29,252 nt of DNA from an uncultured Clostridia bacterium. GTDB taxonomy: Bacteria; Bacillota; Clostridia; Christensenellales; Aristaeellaceae. Position 1 is the first letter of the stretch; each line of letters opens with the position of its first letter. This document shows, one piece after another, positions 7,197 to 14,922 of this stretch. The translations under genes were made by a program, and so were the position numbers. A model generated the notes under the pieces. That model did no database searches, had not been told where the DNA came from, and was given only the letters and a program-made list of their open reading frames with translations. Location: positions 1 to 29,252 of the forward strand of contig CAKTUU010000029.1 in assembly GCA_934621505.1 (NCBI GenBank), read 5' to 3'.

Positions 7197-7250
7197 GCCA
7201 TCTCCGGCAGGCCGCTTCTCAAAAACGGCCTGCCGGGGATGGCGCTTTTT
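7197..7250 (+). terminator. terminator of the SDR gene
   Basis: An 18-bp stem with one wobble (7197-7214 with 7226-7243) is followed by a run of five T at 7246-7250. It lies between convergent genes. On the minus strand the T tract is poor, so it serves asnB less well. Confidence 0.88.
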
Positions 7251-8831
7251 CTATTTGCCGCTGTCTCCGTAGTTTTTCAGCACCCGGGCGGAAGGGTCGT
7301 CCACATCGCAGCCGGGCCAGCTGCGGTTTGGCATCCAAAAGTCTTTGATCATGGCCGCCTGGCCGGAATAGTATTTTTCAAACAAATCCCGGTACAGCAG
7401 GCTTTCCTTTGTAAAGGGTCGGGCAAAGTCATAGCGGGCGCAGCCGGTGCGGAACGCTTCGTCCGTATAGCGGGTTTCCGCATAGACCTTCAGATCGTCC
7501 ACCATGGAATGGCCTACCGCGTCGCTGAAGGCCGCCTTCTGCCGCCACAAAATACCGTCCGGCAGCAGATGGTCCTTTTCAAAGGCATGGCGCAGCAGGT
7601 ATTTGCCCATGTGATGCCGGTTCATTTTCAGCACAGGGTCAATGGACATGGCGTAGCGCACAAAGGCCAAATCGCCAAAGGGTACCCGGGCCTCCAGCGA
7701 ATTGACGGATATGCAGCGGTCAGCCCGCAGCACGTCGTACATGTGCAGCTCCCGCACCCGCTTTTCCGCCTCCTGCTGAAAAGCCGCCGCGTCCGGGGCG
7801 AAATCCGTATACTTATACCCGAACAGCTCGTCCGAAATTTCGCCGGTCAGCAATACGCGAATATCCGTATGCTCGTGGATGTATTCGCAAACCAGATACA
7901 TGCCGATGCTGGCACGGATGGTGGTAATATCATAGGTCGCCAGCAGCCTGACCACAGGCTCCAGCGCTTCCAGCACATTCTTTTCAGAAATGATCACCTC
8001 GGTATGGTCGCTGCCGATAAATTCCGCCACCTGACGGGCATATTTCAGGTCGATAGCGTCCTGATCCATACCGATGGAAAAAGTGCGAATGGGCTTTTTC
8101 AATTTTCGGGCGGCAATGGCGCATACCAGCGAGCTATCCAGACCGCCGCTCAGCAAAAAGCCAACCGGCGCGTCCGCGTCCAGCCGTTTTTCCACCCCGG
8201 CAATCAGCAAATCATGCAATCCCCTGCATACCGTATCTTCATCCCGCATGATAAACTGGTCTGCATGGGCCGGGTCGGCGTAGCGGGTAAAATGGCCGTC
8301 CGCCCAGTAGCAGCCCGGTGGAAAAGGCAAAATTGTATCGCACAAATCCAGCAGGTTTTGAGGCTCGCTGGCAAAGGCCATGGCGCCATCCGCCGTTTTT
8401 CCGTAGTACAGCGGCCGAATGCCGATGGGGTCCCGGGCCGCTACCAGGCTGCCCCGCTCAGCGTCATACAAAATCAGGGCGAACTCCGCGTCCAGGGTCT
8501 GAAACATCTCCAGCCCGTATTCCCGCCACAGGGGCAGCAGAATTTCGCAGTCCGACTCGCTGACAAAGGCGTATTTTTCCTTCAGCCGTTCCCTGATCGG
8601 GCGGAAGCCGTACAATTCGCCGTTGCAGACCACATAGCTGCCATCCAGCTGAAAGGGCTGCATGCCGGATTCCTCCAGCCCCATAATCGCCAGCCGGTGA
8701 AAGCCCAGATAGCCGCATGGCAGCCGCACCAGACGGCTCATGTCCGGTCCCCGGGACAGGGTCCTGTCAAAGCATGCGCGCACTTTCGTTTCCGAAATCG
8801 CCGTTGTTTCAATCCCCATAATGGAACACAT
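7251..8831 (-). CDS. asnB: asparagine synthase (glutamine-hydrolysing)
   Basis: This 526-aa enzyme makes asparagine from aspartate, glutamine and ATP. The N-terminal class II glutaminase domain starts M-C-S-I-M-G (Cys2 nucleophile) and contains FHRLAI (44-49), N70-G71-E72 and D94. The C-terminal synthetase domain has the ATP pyrophosphatase loop SGGLDSS (228-234), followed by TFSIGM and the LLTGEISDELFGYKY block. The length suits AsnB. The frame runs on to 8906, but the ATG at 8831 is required to place Cys at position 2. A GGAGGTG lies nine bases ahead, inside a T-box leader whose candidate specifier is AAC (Asn). This supports the assignment over other asparagine-synthase-like enzymes used in peptide or polysaccharide modification. 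Confidence 0.95.
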   Translation of the reverse strand: MCSIMGIETTAISETKVRACFDRTLSRGPDMSRLVRLPCGYLGFHRLAIMGLEESGMQPFQLDGSYVVCNGELYGFRPIRERLKEKYAFVSESDCEILLPLWREYGLEMFQTLDAEFALILYDAERGSLVAARDPIGIRPLYYGKTADGAMAFASEPQNLLDLCDTILPFPPGCYWADGHFTRYADPAHADQFIMRDEDTVCRGLHDLLIAGVEKRLDADAPVGFLLSGGLDSSLVCAIAARKLKKPIRTFSIGMDQDAIDLKYARQVAEFIGSDHTEVIISEKNVLEALEPVVRLLATYDITTIRASIGMYLVCEYIHEHTDIRVLLTGEISDELFGYKYTDFAPDAAAFQQEAEKRVRELHMYDVLRADRCISVNSLEARVPFGDLAFVRYAMSIDPVLKMNRHHMGKYLLRHAFEKDHLLPDGILWRQKAAFSDAVGHSMVDDLKVYAETRYTDEAFRTGCARYDFARPFTKESLLYRDLFEKYYSGQAAMIKDFWMPNRSWPGCDVDDPSARVLKNYGDSGK

Positions 8832-8839
8832 AGAAAAAA

Positions 8840-9100
8840 GCACCTCCGTATTTTTACGCGGCAACCGTCCTTTTTTCAGGACGAAGGCCGCTCTCCGTGG
8901 TGCCACCTGATTTGCTTCTTATGCGGGCTCCAGCAAGCCCCGGCCGCTGTAACGTGCGGTCCATCCGCCTCCCCTACCGGCTTGCGCTTTGGGTTTGGAC
9001 TCAGAAGGGTTCTTTCCCCCGGGCCGTCCGCGAAATTTTCAGCTTGCGTTCGCTCTCTGTGGGCACGGCTGCCGGGATACTTTTCTTCCTCAACGCGATG
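8840..9100 (-). promoter_or_regulatory. T-box riboswitch, asparagine-specific
   Basis: The antiterminator sequence AGGTGGCACCACGG lies at 8895-8908 (minus strand). Its TGGC pairs with the GCCA end of a tRNA with a G discriminator, as in tRNA-Asn. Stem I is visible: GAGGAAGAAAAGTA with the S-turn AGTA at 9078-9081, an AGAGAGC apical motif near 9050, and GAA followed two bases later by AAC (9009-9011), the likely specifier. GCACC in the antiterminator (8899-8903) can pair with GGTGC (8840-8844), which includes the asnB Shine-Dalgarno and is followed by six T. Uncharged tRNA-Asn should therefore switch asnB on. Confidence 0.85.
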
Positions 9101-9110
9101 AATATGAAAT

Positions 9111-9161
9111 TGAAAAAGGCAAGGGTAACACAGGACTTTCGTCCTTTCTGGCACCCTTGCC
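9111..9161 (-). terminator. terminator-like hairpin between the SpoIID gene and the T-box
   Basis: A 9-bp outer stem (9118-9126 with 9153-9161) holds an inner GGAC-GAAA-GTCC hairpin and is followed on the minus strand by five T. It lies after the SpoIID gene stop (9227) and so could end that transcript. It is also downstream of the T-box promoter at 9171-9199 and would be the first structure in the asnB transcript. Confidence 0.7.
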
Positions 9162-9170
9162 ATGGCCTAT

Positions 9171-9199
9171 AGTATATTGCGCGTCCAGCCGGTTGTCAA
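9171..9199 (-). promoter_or_regulatory. promoter of the asnB T-box transcript
   Basis: On the minus strand, perfect TTGACA (9194-9199), a 17-bp spacer and TATACT (9171-9176). Transcription should begin near 9163, over 300 bases before asnB. Confidence 0.82.
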
Positions 9200-9226
9200 C
9201 CCCCAATGGAGGGTTTCCCAAAAATT

Positions 9227-10198
9227 TTACCAGGCCTTCTGGATGGATACCTGGCGAAAATAGTGCATCACAATTTCCTGGGCCTGTTTGCCCTGCATGG
9301 CCATGCCGTAAGCCCCCCACTGGCTCATGCCCACGCCATGCCCATAGCCCTTGCCAGCCATATAGACCTGACCGTCCTCCAGCCGCAGGCTGGTCAGCAG
9401 GGTGCTGCGCATTTTGGTGCTGCCCAGCGCCAGCCGCAATTCGGCCGCCTGCACCGGGTGGTCGTTTACCAGCAGGGTCACCGCCCGTCCGCTGTCGCCC
9501 CGTTTTTCAATGGAAATCTCGCTTACAGGCGTTTCCACCCCCTGCTTGGCGCAGGCGGCCTGAAATTCCTGCACGGAAAAGCTGGCCTGCCAGCTTTGGG
9601 CGTCCTGAAGCGCCTGGGCGTCCTCCGCCGTTTCCGGCTCGTTGCCCTGGGCTACGGTTGTATAGGTAGGTTCTTCTTTTTCCCAGCCCAGTCCGGCCTT
9701 CGCCAATTCCGTCATGCCGCCGCTGTGGGCATGGAACCACGCGTAGGGCAGCTGATCGTGAGCGTACAGCACCATTCCTTCCGTATCCTTCACCGCCTGC
9801 CGGATCCGGTCGTTTACCGCGCTTGCGTCATAAGCCTGCGCCTCCTCAATATCGGTGGAGATTTGCGCGTCCGGGTAGCGGCTTTCCTTTTCCTGCACAA
9901 ACTTCAGCACAAAGGTACGGGCCAGAATGGCCTGCGCCTTCAGGGCTTCCATGGGCCAGTCGTTCTTCATTTCCCCGGCCAGCACGCCCTGCACATAGGT
10001 TTCCACGTCCATGCTTTCCGTCTTTTCATCCTGCACCACATACACCTGCAAAACCGGCACGCCCTGCGCGTTCCGCTTCATGCCGTCCAAACGGACTTTT
10101 GCAGGCTGCGGGGACGGCTGGGTTTCGGCGCTGGACGCGCAGGCGCACAGCATCAGGCCCGCCAGGCAAACCAGCAGCGCTTTCCGCGTTTTTTTCAT
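9227..10198 (-). CDS. SpoIID/LytB-domain lipoprotein
   Basis: This 323-aa exported protein has a basic, hydrophobic N-terminus with lipobox L17-C18-A19-C20, so it is probably lipid-anchored. The SpoIID domain follows: the YVQGVLAGEM segment with E76 at the family's catalytic glutamate position, AQAILARTF, the HSGG motif (158-161), and GYGHGVGMSQWGA (284-296) near the C-terminus. SpoIID is a lytic transglycosylase that digests denuded peptidoglycan during engulfment; many Clostridia have extra family members outside sporulation operons. This copy lies downstream of rpsO-pnp, not in the usual spoIID-spoIIIAD neighbourhood, so a general wall role is equally possible. The ATG at 10198 is chosen because of GGGAGG seven bases ahead and the signal peptide; the frame runs on upstream without sense. 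The Shine-Dalgarno is inside a terminator-like hairpin. Confidence 0.9.
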   Translation of the reverse strand: MKKTRKALLVCLAGLMLCACASSAETQPSPQPAKVRLDGMKRNAQGVPVLQVYVVQDEKTESMDVETYVQGVLAGEMKNDWPMEALKAQAILARTFVLKFVQEKESRYPDAQISTDIEEAQAYDASAVNDRIRQAVKDTEGMVLYAHDQLPYAWFHAHSGGMTELAKAGLGWEKEEPTYTTVAQGNEPETAEDAQALQDAQSWQASFSVQEFQAACAKQGVETPVSEISIEKRGDSGRAVTLLVNDHPVQAAELRLALGSTKMRSTLLTSLRLEDGQVYMAGKGYGHGVGMSQWGAYGMAMQGKQAQEIVMHYFRQVSIQKAW

Positions 10199-10200
10199 GC

Positions 10201-10238
10201 AAAAACCTCCCTTGTGGGGTAGCATACCCACAGGGAGG
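10201..10238 (-). terminator. terminator-like hairpin that contains the SpoIID gene Shine-Dalgarno
   Basis: A 12-bp stem with one bulged base (arms near 10206-10218 and 10227-10238) is followed on the minus strand by five T (10201-10205). The GGGAGG of the next gene is the 3' arm. It may end the DUF3267 transcript and also hide the ribosome site of read-through RNA. Confidence 0.72.
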
Positions 10239-10257
10239 TGAAAAACCGCTTGCAAAT

Positions 10258-10851
10258 TCATCCAGCCTGGTATCCATATACAGTCATCGCCACGCCCGTA
10301 TCCTGCACCAGAACCGTTTCCGGCATGCGCCCGACACGCCAGGCCACATACAGGTCGCCGGCCGCGCCAGTCATGTTCATCAGCTGCACCAGCCATACCG
10401 GCCAAAACCAGCTTACCGGCAGCAGCCGCGCCAGAGCCGTCAGCCCAATTCCCCATACAAGCAGCGGGGCCAAAGCAATGCACAAATACGCCTTTTTGGC
10501 AAAATACACATCGCTGCCCGCATAGGCGTACATCAGCGTCAGCCCGAAGCGGGGCCGTACATGGCTGATGCACCACATCAGCACACCGTGAACCGCCTCA
10601 TGCCCCGGAATATACACCACAACGCCCAGCAGCACAGCCAGCGCGTGCAGCAAAGGATCCTGGATCAGCTGTCTCGCGGTCAGTACCGGCGAAAGCCCTA
10701 TGCCCAGGGCAAGCCACGGCACAATCATGGCAAGGGACAGCCACAGCACCGCCTTCATCTGCTTTTTCTGCGCCAGATCAATCCTGTCCCGCTGCACATA
10801 GCCATCGGGCAGAACGGCTGCCGCCTGCCATGGGCCTACGGACGAACGCAT
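10258..10851 (-). CDS. DUF3267 putative membrane zincin peptidase
   Basis: This 197-aa protein matches the DUF3267 family of putative membrane zinc peptidases. It has about four hydrophobic segments and a H84-E85-A-V-H88 zinc site (HExxH) within a membrane segment, as in other intramembrane or membrane-embedded metalloproteases. Its ATG at 10851 is within the end of the M16 peptidase gene, giving a 16-bp overlap and probable translational coupling. The ribosome site is weak (GGCAGG, eight bases ahead), which fits coupling. No substrate is known for the family. A hairpin after its stop could separate it from the SpoIID gene. Confidence 0.82.
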   Translation of the reverse strand: MRSSVGPWQAAAVLPDGYVQRDRIDLAQKKQMKAVLWLSLAMIVPWLALGIGLSPVLTARQLIQDPLLHALAVLLGVVVYIPGHEAVHGVLMWCISHVRPRFGLTLMYAYAGSDVYFAKKAYLCIALAPLLVWGIGLTALARLLPVSWFWPVWLVQLMNMTGAAGDLYVAWRVGRMPETVLVQDTGVAMTVYGYQAG

Positions 10852-12083
10852 TCCAAAAACCTGCCCGCGTCCCGTCCCACCACAGCCGCGCTGGGCTTCG
10901 CGGACAAAATACGCCGGGCCAAATCCATCATGCTGTCCATGGTAACCGCGTCGATTTTGGCCAGCGTTTCCTCCGGCGTGCGCAGGCGGTTGTACAGCAG
11001 CAAACTGCGTCCCAGGCTTTGCATGCGGCCGCTGGAGCTTTCCAGTCCCAGCATAAAGCCGCCCCGCAGCTGTGCCTTGGCGCTGCGAAATTCCTTTTCC
11101 GTTACGCCGTTTTTCAGGAACAGGGCGTTTTGCTCCTGCATTTCCCGAATCACCACTTCGCCGTTTTCCGGCGTAGTGCCCGCGTACAGGTTAAAGGAAC
11201 CCACGCCCTTATAGCTGCTGGCGTAGCTGTATACGGTATAGGCCATGCCCAGTTCTTCCCGGATACGCTGGAACAGCCGGCTGGACATGCCTCCGCCCAG
11301 CGCGTTGGAAAACACGCTTAACGGGTACTGAGCGTCATCGTCGCTTTCCACACCGGGAAAGCCCAGGCAAATGTGCAGCTGCTCGGTATCCTTATCACGG
11401 AAGCCCCGGCCGCTGACAAAGCGCTGGGCCACGAAGGGCGCGTCCTCGCTTTTGGCGTTGGGAAAATCCCGGAAGTATTCCTTCACCATATCCAGAAAAG
11501 CGTCCCAGTCATAATGCCCGGCAATGGCTACCACCATGTTTTCCGCCACATAGTGCCGCGCCCAGTAGCGCAGCAAATCGTCCCGGGTATAGCGGCGAAT
11601 CTGCTCGCCTGGTCCCAAAATGGGATAGCGCAGCGAGCCGGAATACTGCACGTCCGCCAGCAGTTCATGCACCAGGTCGTCCGGCGTGTCCTCCACCATG
11701 GCGATTTCCTCCAGCACCACGCCCCGCTCCTTATTCAGTTCCTTTTCATCAAAGGTAGGCCGCAGGGCCAGGTCGGATAAAATATCCACCGCCAGGCGCA
11801 GTTCATCATCCGTCACCTTGGCATAGTAGCAGGTGCATTCCTTGCTGGTAAAGGCGTTCAGCTGACCGCCCACCATGTCCATTTCCTCGGCAATGTCCCG
11901 GGCCGTGCGGTTTTGTGTGCCCTTGAACACCATATGCTCAATGAAATGGCTGATACCGTTTTCCTGGGGCTGCTCGTTCATGCTGCCCACCTTTACCCAT
12001 ACGCCCACGGTGCAGCTGCGCACATGGTCGATGCGCTCACCCACAACGCGCAGGCCGCCCGGCAACGTTATCTGATCAAACAT
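10836..12083 (-). CDS. M16-family zinc peptidase
   Basis: This 415-aa protein resembles the mitochondrial processing peptidase beta-like M16B peptidases. The inverted zinc motif H46-F-I-E49-H50 and the distal glutamate in GVVLEEIAM (about residue 126) are both present, about 76 residues apart as expected, so it should be an active subunit. In Bacillus and Clostridia the gene downstream of pnp is commonly of this type (ymxG/mlpA-like); its physiological substrates are poorly known. The ATG at 12083 has AAAGGA five bases ahead. It is downstream of pnp after a terminator-like hairpin and overlaps the DUF3267 gene. Confidence 0.93.
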   Translation of the reverse strand: MFDQITLPGGLRVVGERIDHVRSCTVGVWVKVGSMNEQPQENGISHFIEHMVFKGTQNRTARDIAEEMDMVGGQLNAFTSKECTCYYAKVTDDELRLAVDILSDLALRPTFDEKELNKERGVVLEEIAMVEDTPDDLVHELLADVQYSGSLRYPILGPGEQIRRYTRDDLLRYWARHYVAENMVVAIAGHYDWDAFLDMVKEYFRDFPNAKSEDAPFVAQRFVSGRGFRDKDTEQLHICLGFPGVESDDDAQYPLSVFSNALGGGMSSRLFQRIREELGMAYTVYSYASSYKGVGSFNLYAGTTPENGEVVIREMQEQNALFLKNGVTEKEFRSAKAQLRGGFMLGLESSSGRMQSLGRSLLLYNRLRTPEETLAKIDAVTMDSMMDLARRILSAKPSAAVVGRDAGRFLECVRP

Positions 12084-12103
12084 TTAAATCCTTTCCGGCC
12101 ACA

Positions 12104-12149
12104 AAAAGGCCAAAAGCCGCCCCATGCATGGGCTGCATTGGGCGGCTTT
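12104..12149 (-). terminator. terminator-like hairpin between pnp and the M16 gene
   Basis: A stem AAGCCGCCC / GGGCGGCTT (12114-12122 with 12140-12148) is followed on the minus strand by TTTTGGCC and then five T. It may partially end the pnp transcript or act as a processing site. Confidence 0.7.
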
Positions 12150-12161
12150 CTGGTTTATCGG

Positions 12162-14336
12162 TCAGGTGCGGTCGCTTCCGCCGGAGGGGCGTCCGTCACG
12201 GCGGGGAGGCCGGCGGCGCTCACCGCCGTTGCGGGGGGCGCTGTCGTTCGCAGAATAGGTAATATCGTTGCGAATCAGGTTCACACGGCCCTGAGAGTCG
12301 ATCTCGTTTACCTTGACCTCTACCTCGTCGCCAATGTTCATCACGTCCTCCACCTTTTCCACGCGGTGGTCGGCCATCTTGGAAATGTGCAGCATGCCGT
12401 CCTTACCGGGAGTCAGCTCGATAAAGGCGCCAAAGTTCATGATGCGCACCACTTTGCCCAAATATACATCGCCCACCTCAATATCCTTGGCGATGCCCTC
12501 GATAATCCGGCGGGCCTTATTGGCGGCCGCCTCGTCGGGGGTGGCGATGTACACGCGGCCATCGTCCTCAATATCAATCTTTACGCCGGTTTCGGCAATA
12601 ATCTTGTTGATCATCTTTCCGCCGGGTCCAATGACCTCGCGAATCTTCTCCGGGTTGATGGTAAAGCGGATGATCTTGGGCGCGTACTTGCTCAGATGAT
12701 CGCGGGGCTGGCCCAGAGTATCCAGCATAATCTTCAGGATATGCAGACGGCCCGCCAGCGCCTGATTCAGGGCCCGCTCCAGAATGGCGCGGTCAATACC
12801 GGCAATCTTAATATCCATCTGGATGGCGGTAATGCCCTTCACCGTACCGGCCACCTTAAAGTCCATATCGCCCAGGAAGTCCTCAAGGCCCTGAATATCG
12901 GTCAGCACGGCCACATTGCCGCTTTCCGCGTCCTTAATCAGGCCCATGGCCACACCGGCCACCGGACGCTTGATGGGCACGCCCGCGTCCATCAGGGACA
13001 GGGTGCTGCCGCATACGGAAGCCATGGAGCTGGAGCCGTTGGAGGACAGGATTTCGCTCACCAGACGCAGCGCGTAGGGGAACTCGTCCTCACCGGGAAT
13101 CACAGGCTCCAAAGCGCGCTCCGCCAGAGCGCCGTGGCCGATCTCACGGCGGCCGGGGCTCTTCATGCGGCCCGCCTCGCCCGTGGCATAGGGGGGCATG
13201 TTGTAATGGTGAATATAGCGCTTGCTGTCCTCGGTGCCCAGGCCGTCCAGAATCTGCACATCGCTCATGGAGCCCAGGGTGGTCACCGTCAGGGCCTGGG
13301 TTTCGCCGCGGGTGAAGATGGCGCTGCCGTGGGTGCGGGGCAGGATGCCCACTTCGCACCAGATGGGGCGCACGTCGGTCAGGCCGCGGCCATCGGGACG
13401 GATGCCCTTTTCCAGAATCTTTTTGCGCATGATTTCCTTATTCAGGTAATACAGCGCGTCGGCCACCTCGGACAGACGGCCTTCAAACTGCTCGGCAAAA
13501 TGCTCCTCGCACTCGGCCTTTACCTGGGCCTCGCGCTCCTGGCGCTCGTGGCGGTCATAGGCCTCAAACACCCACTGGCACTTGTCGTAGGCATATTCGC
13601 GCACGGCGGCCTTTACGTCGTCGCCAGTGGTAACCAGGTCCACGGCAGCCTTTTCCTTGCCGATTTCCTGCTGAATGTTTTCAATGAAAGCAACCAGCTT
13701 TTTGATTTCCTCATGACCAAACAGAATGGCCTTGAGCATCAGTTCCTCGGACACTTCCTTCGCGCCCGCCTCCACCATCAGCACGGCGTCCTTGGTGCCG
13801 CTGACAGTCAGGTGCAGGGTGCTCTTTTCCCGCTGCTCGGCGTTGGGGCAAATAACCAGTTCGCCGTCCACGCAGCCCACCACCACCGTACCGGTGGGGC
13901 CTCCCCAGGGAATATCGCTGACGCTGAGGGCCGCGGAGGAACCCAGCATAGCGGGAATTTCCGGGGGAATGTCCTTATCCACGCTCAGGCAGGTAGCCAC
14001 CACCTGTACATCGTTGCGCATGCCCTTGGGAAACAGGGGGCGCAGCGGACGGTCGATCAGGCGGCAGGTCAGGGTCGCCTTTTCGGTGGGGCGGCCTTCG
14101 CGCTTGATAAATCCGCCGGGAATCTTGCCAACGGAATATTGCTTTTCTTCAAAATCAACGCTCAGGGGGAAGAAGTCCACACCTTCGCGGGCCTTCTCGC
14201 TCATGGTCACGTTTACCATGACCACGGTGTCGCCATAGCGGACGAAGGCGGAGCCGTTCGCCTGCTGGGCGTACTTGCCAAACTCAATCGATAGCGGGCG
14301 GCCCGCCAGTTCCGTAGAAAATACTCTGTAATCCAT
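12162..14336 (-). CDS. pnp: polyribonucleotide nucleotidyltransferase (PNPase)
   Basis: This 724-aa enzyme degrades RNA 3' to 5' with phosphate and is a core part of RNA turnover. The domains are two RNase PH-like repeats with an all-helical linker (about 1-540), a KH domain with the VIGPGGKMINKII loop, and a C-terminal S1 domain (VGDVYLGKVVRIMNFGAFIEL). A basic Arg/Gly-rich tail ends the protein. The length is normal. The frame runs open to 14468, but the ATG at 14336 starts the conserved MDYRVFSTELAGRPL and has a purine-rich AGGAGAAGGAGAAGGA directly ahead. It follows rpsO, as in most Firmicutes. No separate promoter is obvious, so it probably relies on read-through from rpsO. Confidence 0.97.
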   Translation of the reverse strand: MDYRVFSTELAGRPLSIEFGKYAQQANGSAFVRYGDTVVMVNVTMSEKAREGVDFFPLSVDFEEKQYSVGKIPGGFIKREGRPTEKATLTCRLIDRPLRPLFPKGMRNDVQVVATCLSVDKDIPPEIPAMLGSSAALSVSDIPWGGPTGTVVVGCVDGELVICPNAEQREKSTLHLTVSGTKDAVLMVEAGAKEVSEELMLKAILFGHEEIKKLVAFIENIQQEIGKEKAAVDLVTTGDDVKAAVREYAYDKCQWVFEAYDRHERQEREAQVKAECEEHFAEQFEGRLSEVADALYYLNKEIMRKKILEKGIRPDGRGLTDVRPIWCEVGILPRTHGSAIFTRGETQALTVTTLGSMSDVQILDGLGTEDSKRYIHHYNMPPYATGEAGRMKSPGRREIGHGALAERALEPVIPGEDEFPYALRLVSEILSSNGSSSMASVCGSTLSLMDAGVPIKRPVAGVAMGLIKDAESGNVAVLTDIQGLEDFLGDMDFKVAGTVKGITAIQMDIKIAGIDRAILERALNQALAGRLHILKIMLDTLGQPRDHLSKYAPKIIRFTINPEKIREVIGPGGKMINKIIAETGVKIDIEDDGRVYIATPDEAAANKARRIIEGIAKDIEVGDVYLGKVVRIMNFGAFIELTPGKDGMLHISKMADHRVEKVEDVMNIGDEVEVKVNEIDSQGRVNLIRNDITYSANDSAPRNGGERRRPPRRDGRPSGGSDRT

Positions 14337-14360
14337 TTCCTTCTCCTTCTCCTGCCACCA

Positions 14361-14407
14361 CGGCCCATGCCGCGACGCATACCACACTTGCGCGGCCCAT
14401 GCCGCGC
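14361..14407 (-). repeat. duplicated palindromic hairpin in the pnp leader
   Basis: The 14-mer CGGCCCATGCCGCG occurs at 14361-14374 and 14393-14406. The second copy lies in a perfect 7-bp hairpin GCGCGGC-ccat-GCCGCGC (14390-14407). It is in the rpsO-pnp intergenic RNA, where other bacteria have pnp autoregulatory stem-loops. Confidence 0.65.
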
Positions 14408-14434
14408 ACTTCCAGAATTTGCTTCGGTTTCCGC

Positions 14435-14478
14435 AAAACAGCCGCGCCTGGGGGATTTGCCCCGCCAAGGCGCGGCTG
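14435..14478 (-). terminator. rpsO terminator or partial terminator
   Basis: An 11-bp stem CAGCCGCGCCT / AGGCGCGGCTG (14439-14449 with 14468-14478) is followed by only four T on the minus strand. It begins about 10 bases after the rpsO stop. The short T run fits partial read-through into pnp. Confidence 0.75.
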
Positions 14479-14487
14479 CGTGAAACC

Positions 14488-14742
14488 TTACTTGCGCAGA
14501 CCCAACTGAGCGATCAAGGTACGATAGCTTTCGATATCGGTCTTTTTCAGATAATCCAGCAGACCACGGCGCTTACCAACCATCAGCAGCAAGCCGCGAC
14601 GGCTGTGGTGATCCTTCTTGTTGAGCTTCAGGTGCTCGTTCAGGTGGTTGATGCGCTCAGTCAGCAGAGCGATCTGCACTTCGGGGGAACCGGTGTCACC
14701 TTCGTGACGGGCATAGGTCTTGATGATCTCGGACTTTTCCAT
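14488..14742 (-). CDS. rpsO: 30S ribosomal protein S15
   Basis: This 84-aa protein is S15, which binds the central domain of 16S rRNA. It begins MEKSEIIKTYARHEGDTGSPEVQIALLTERI and contains the HLKLNKKDHHSRRGLLLMVGKRR segment with the rRNA-contacting residues. Length and sequence are fully typical. The ATG at 14742 has AAAGGAGG eight bases upstream. A promoter at 14872-14900 gives a leader of roughly 120 bases, long enough for the autoregulatory structure that S15 recognises in other bacteria. Confidence 0.98.
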   Translation of the reverse strand: MEKSEIIKTYARHEGDTGSPEVQIALLTERINHLNEHLKLNKKDHHSRRGLLLMVGKRRGLLDYLKKTDIESYRTLIAQLGLRK

Positions 14743-14871
14743 GGGGGTTGCCTCCTTTATTCGCGGAAACGGCCGCGCCGCCTCCTGGTAATCGCCGCGC
14801 TCATAGCCTGCCGTTGGCTTTCAGCAAGCTGCGGGCACGGTTCATCCTGCGTGCGCAAGCGCACATGGTTT

Positions 14872-14900
14872 ATTGTATCACGCAAAAAGGGTTTTGTAAA
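14872..14900 (-). promoter_or_regulatory. rpsO promoter
   Basis: On the minus strand TTTACA (14895-14900), a 17-bp spacer and TACAAT (14872-14877). The leader to 14742 contains GTGCGC-TT-GCGCAC near its 5' end. Confidence 0.75.
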
Positions 14901-14922
14901 CGGATTTTGTGAAAAAAACGTT

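Noticed and set aside
7239..9101. 620-aa plus-strand open frame
   Set aside because: It is antisense to asnB and its T-box leader and has no recognisable domain.
11913..14294. 793-aa plus-strand open frame
   Set aside because: It is antisense to pnp and the M16 gene, both of which match their families over full length; the long frame comes from GC-rich codon bias and has His/Gly/Ala-rich nonsense composition.
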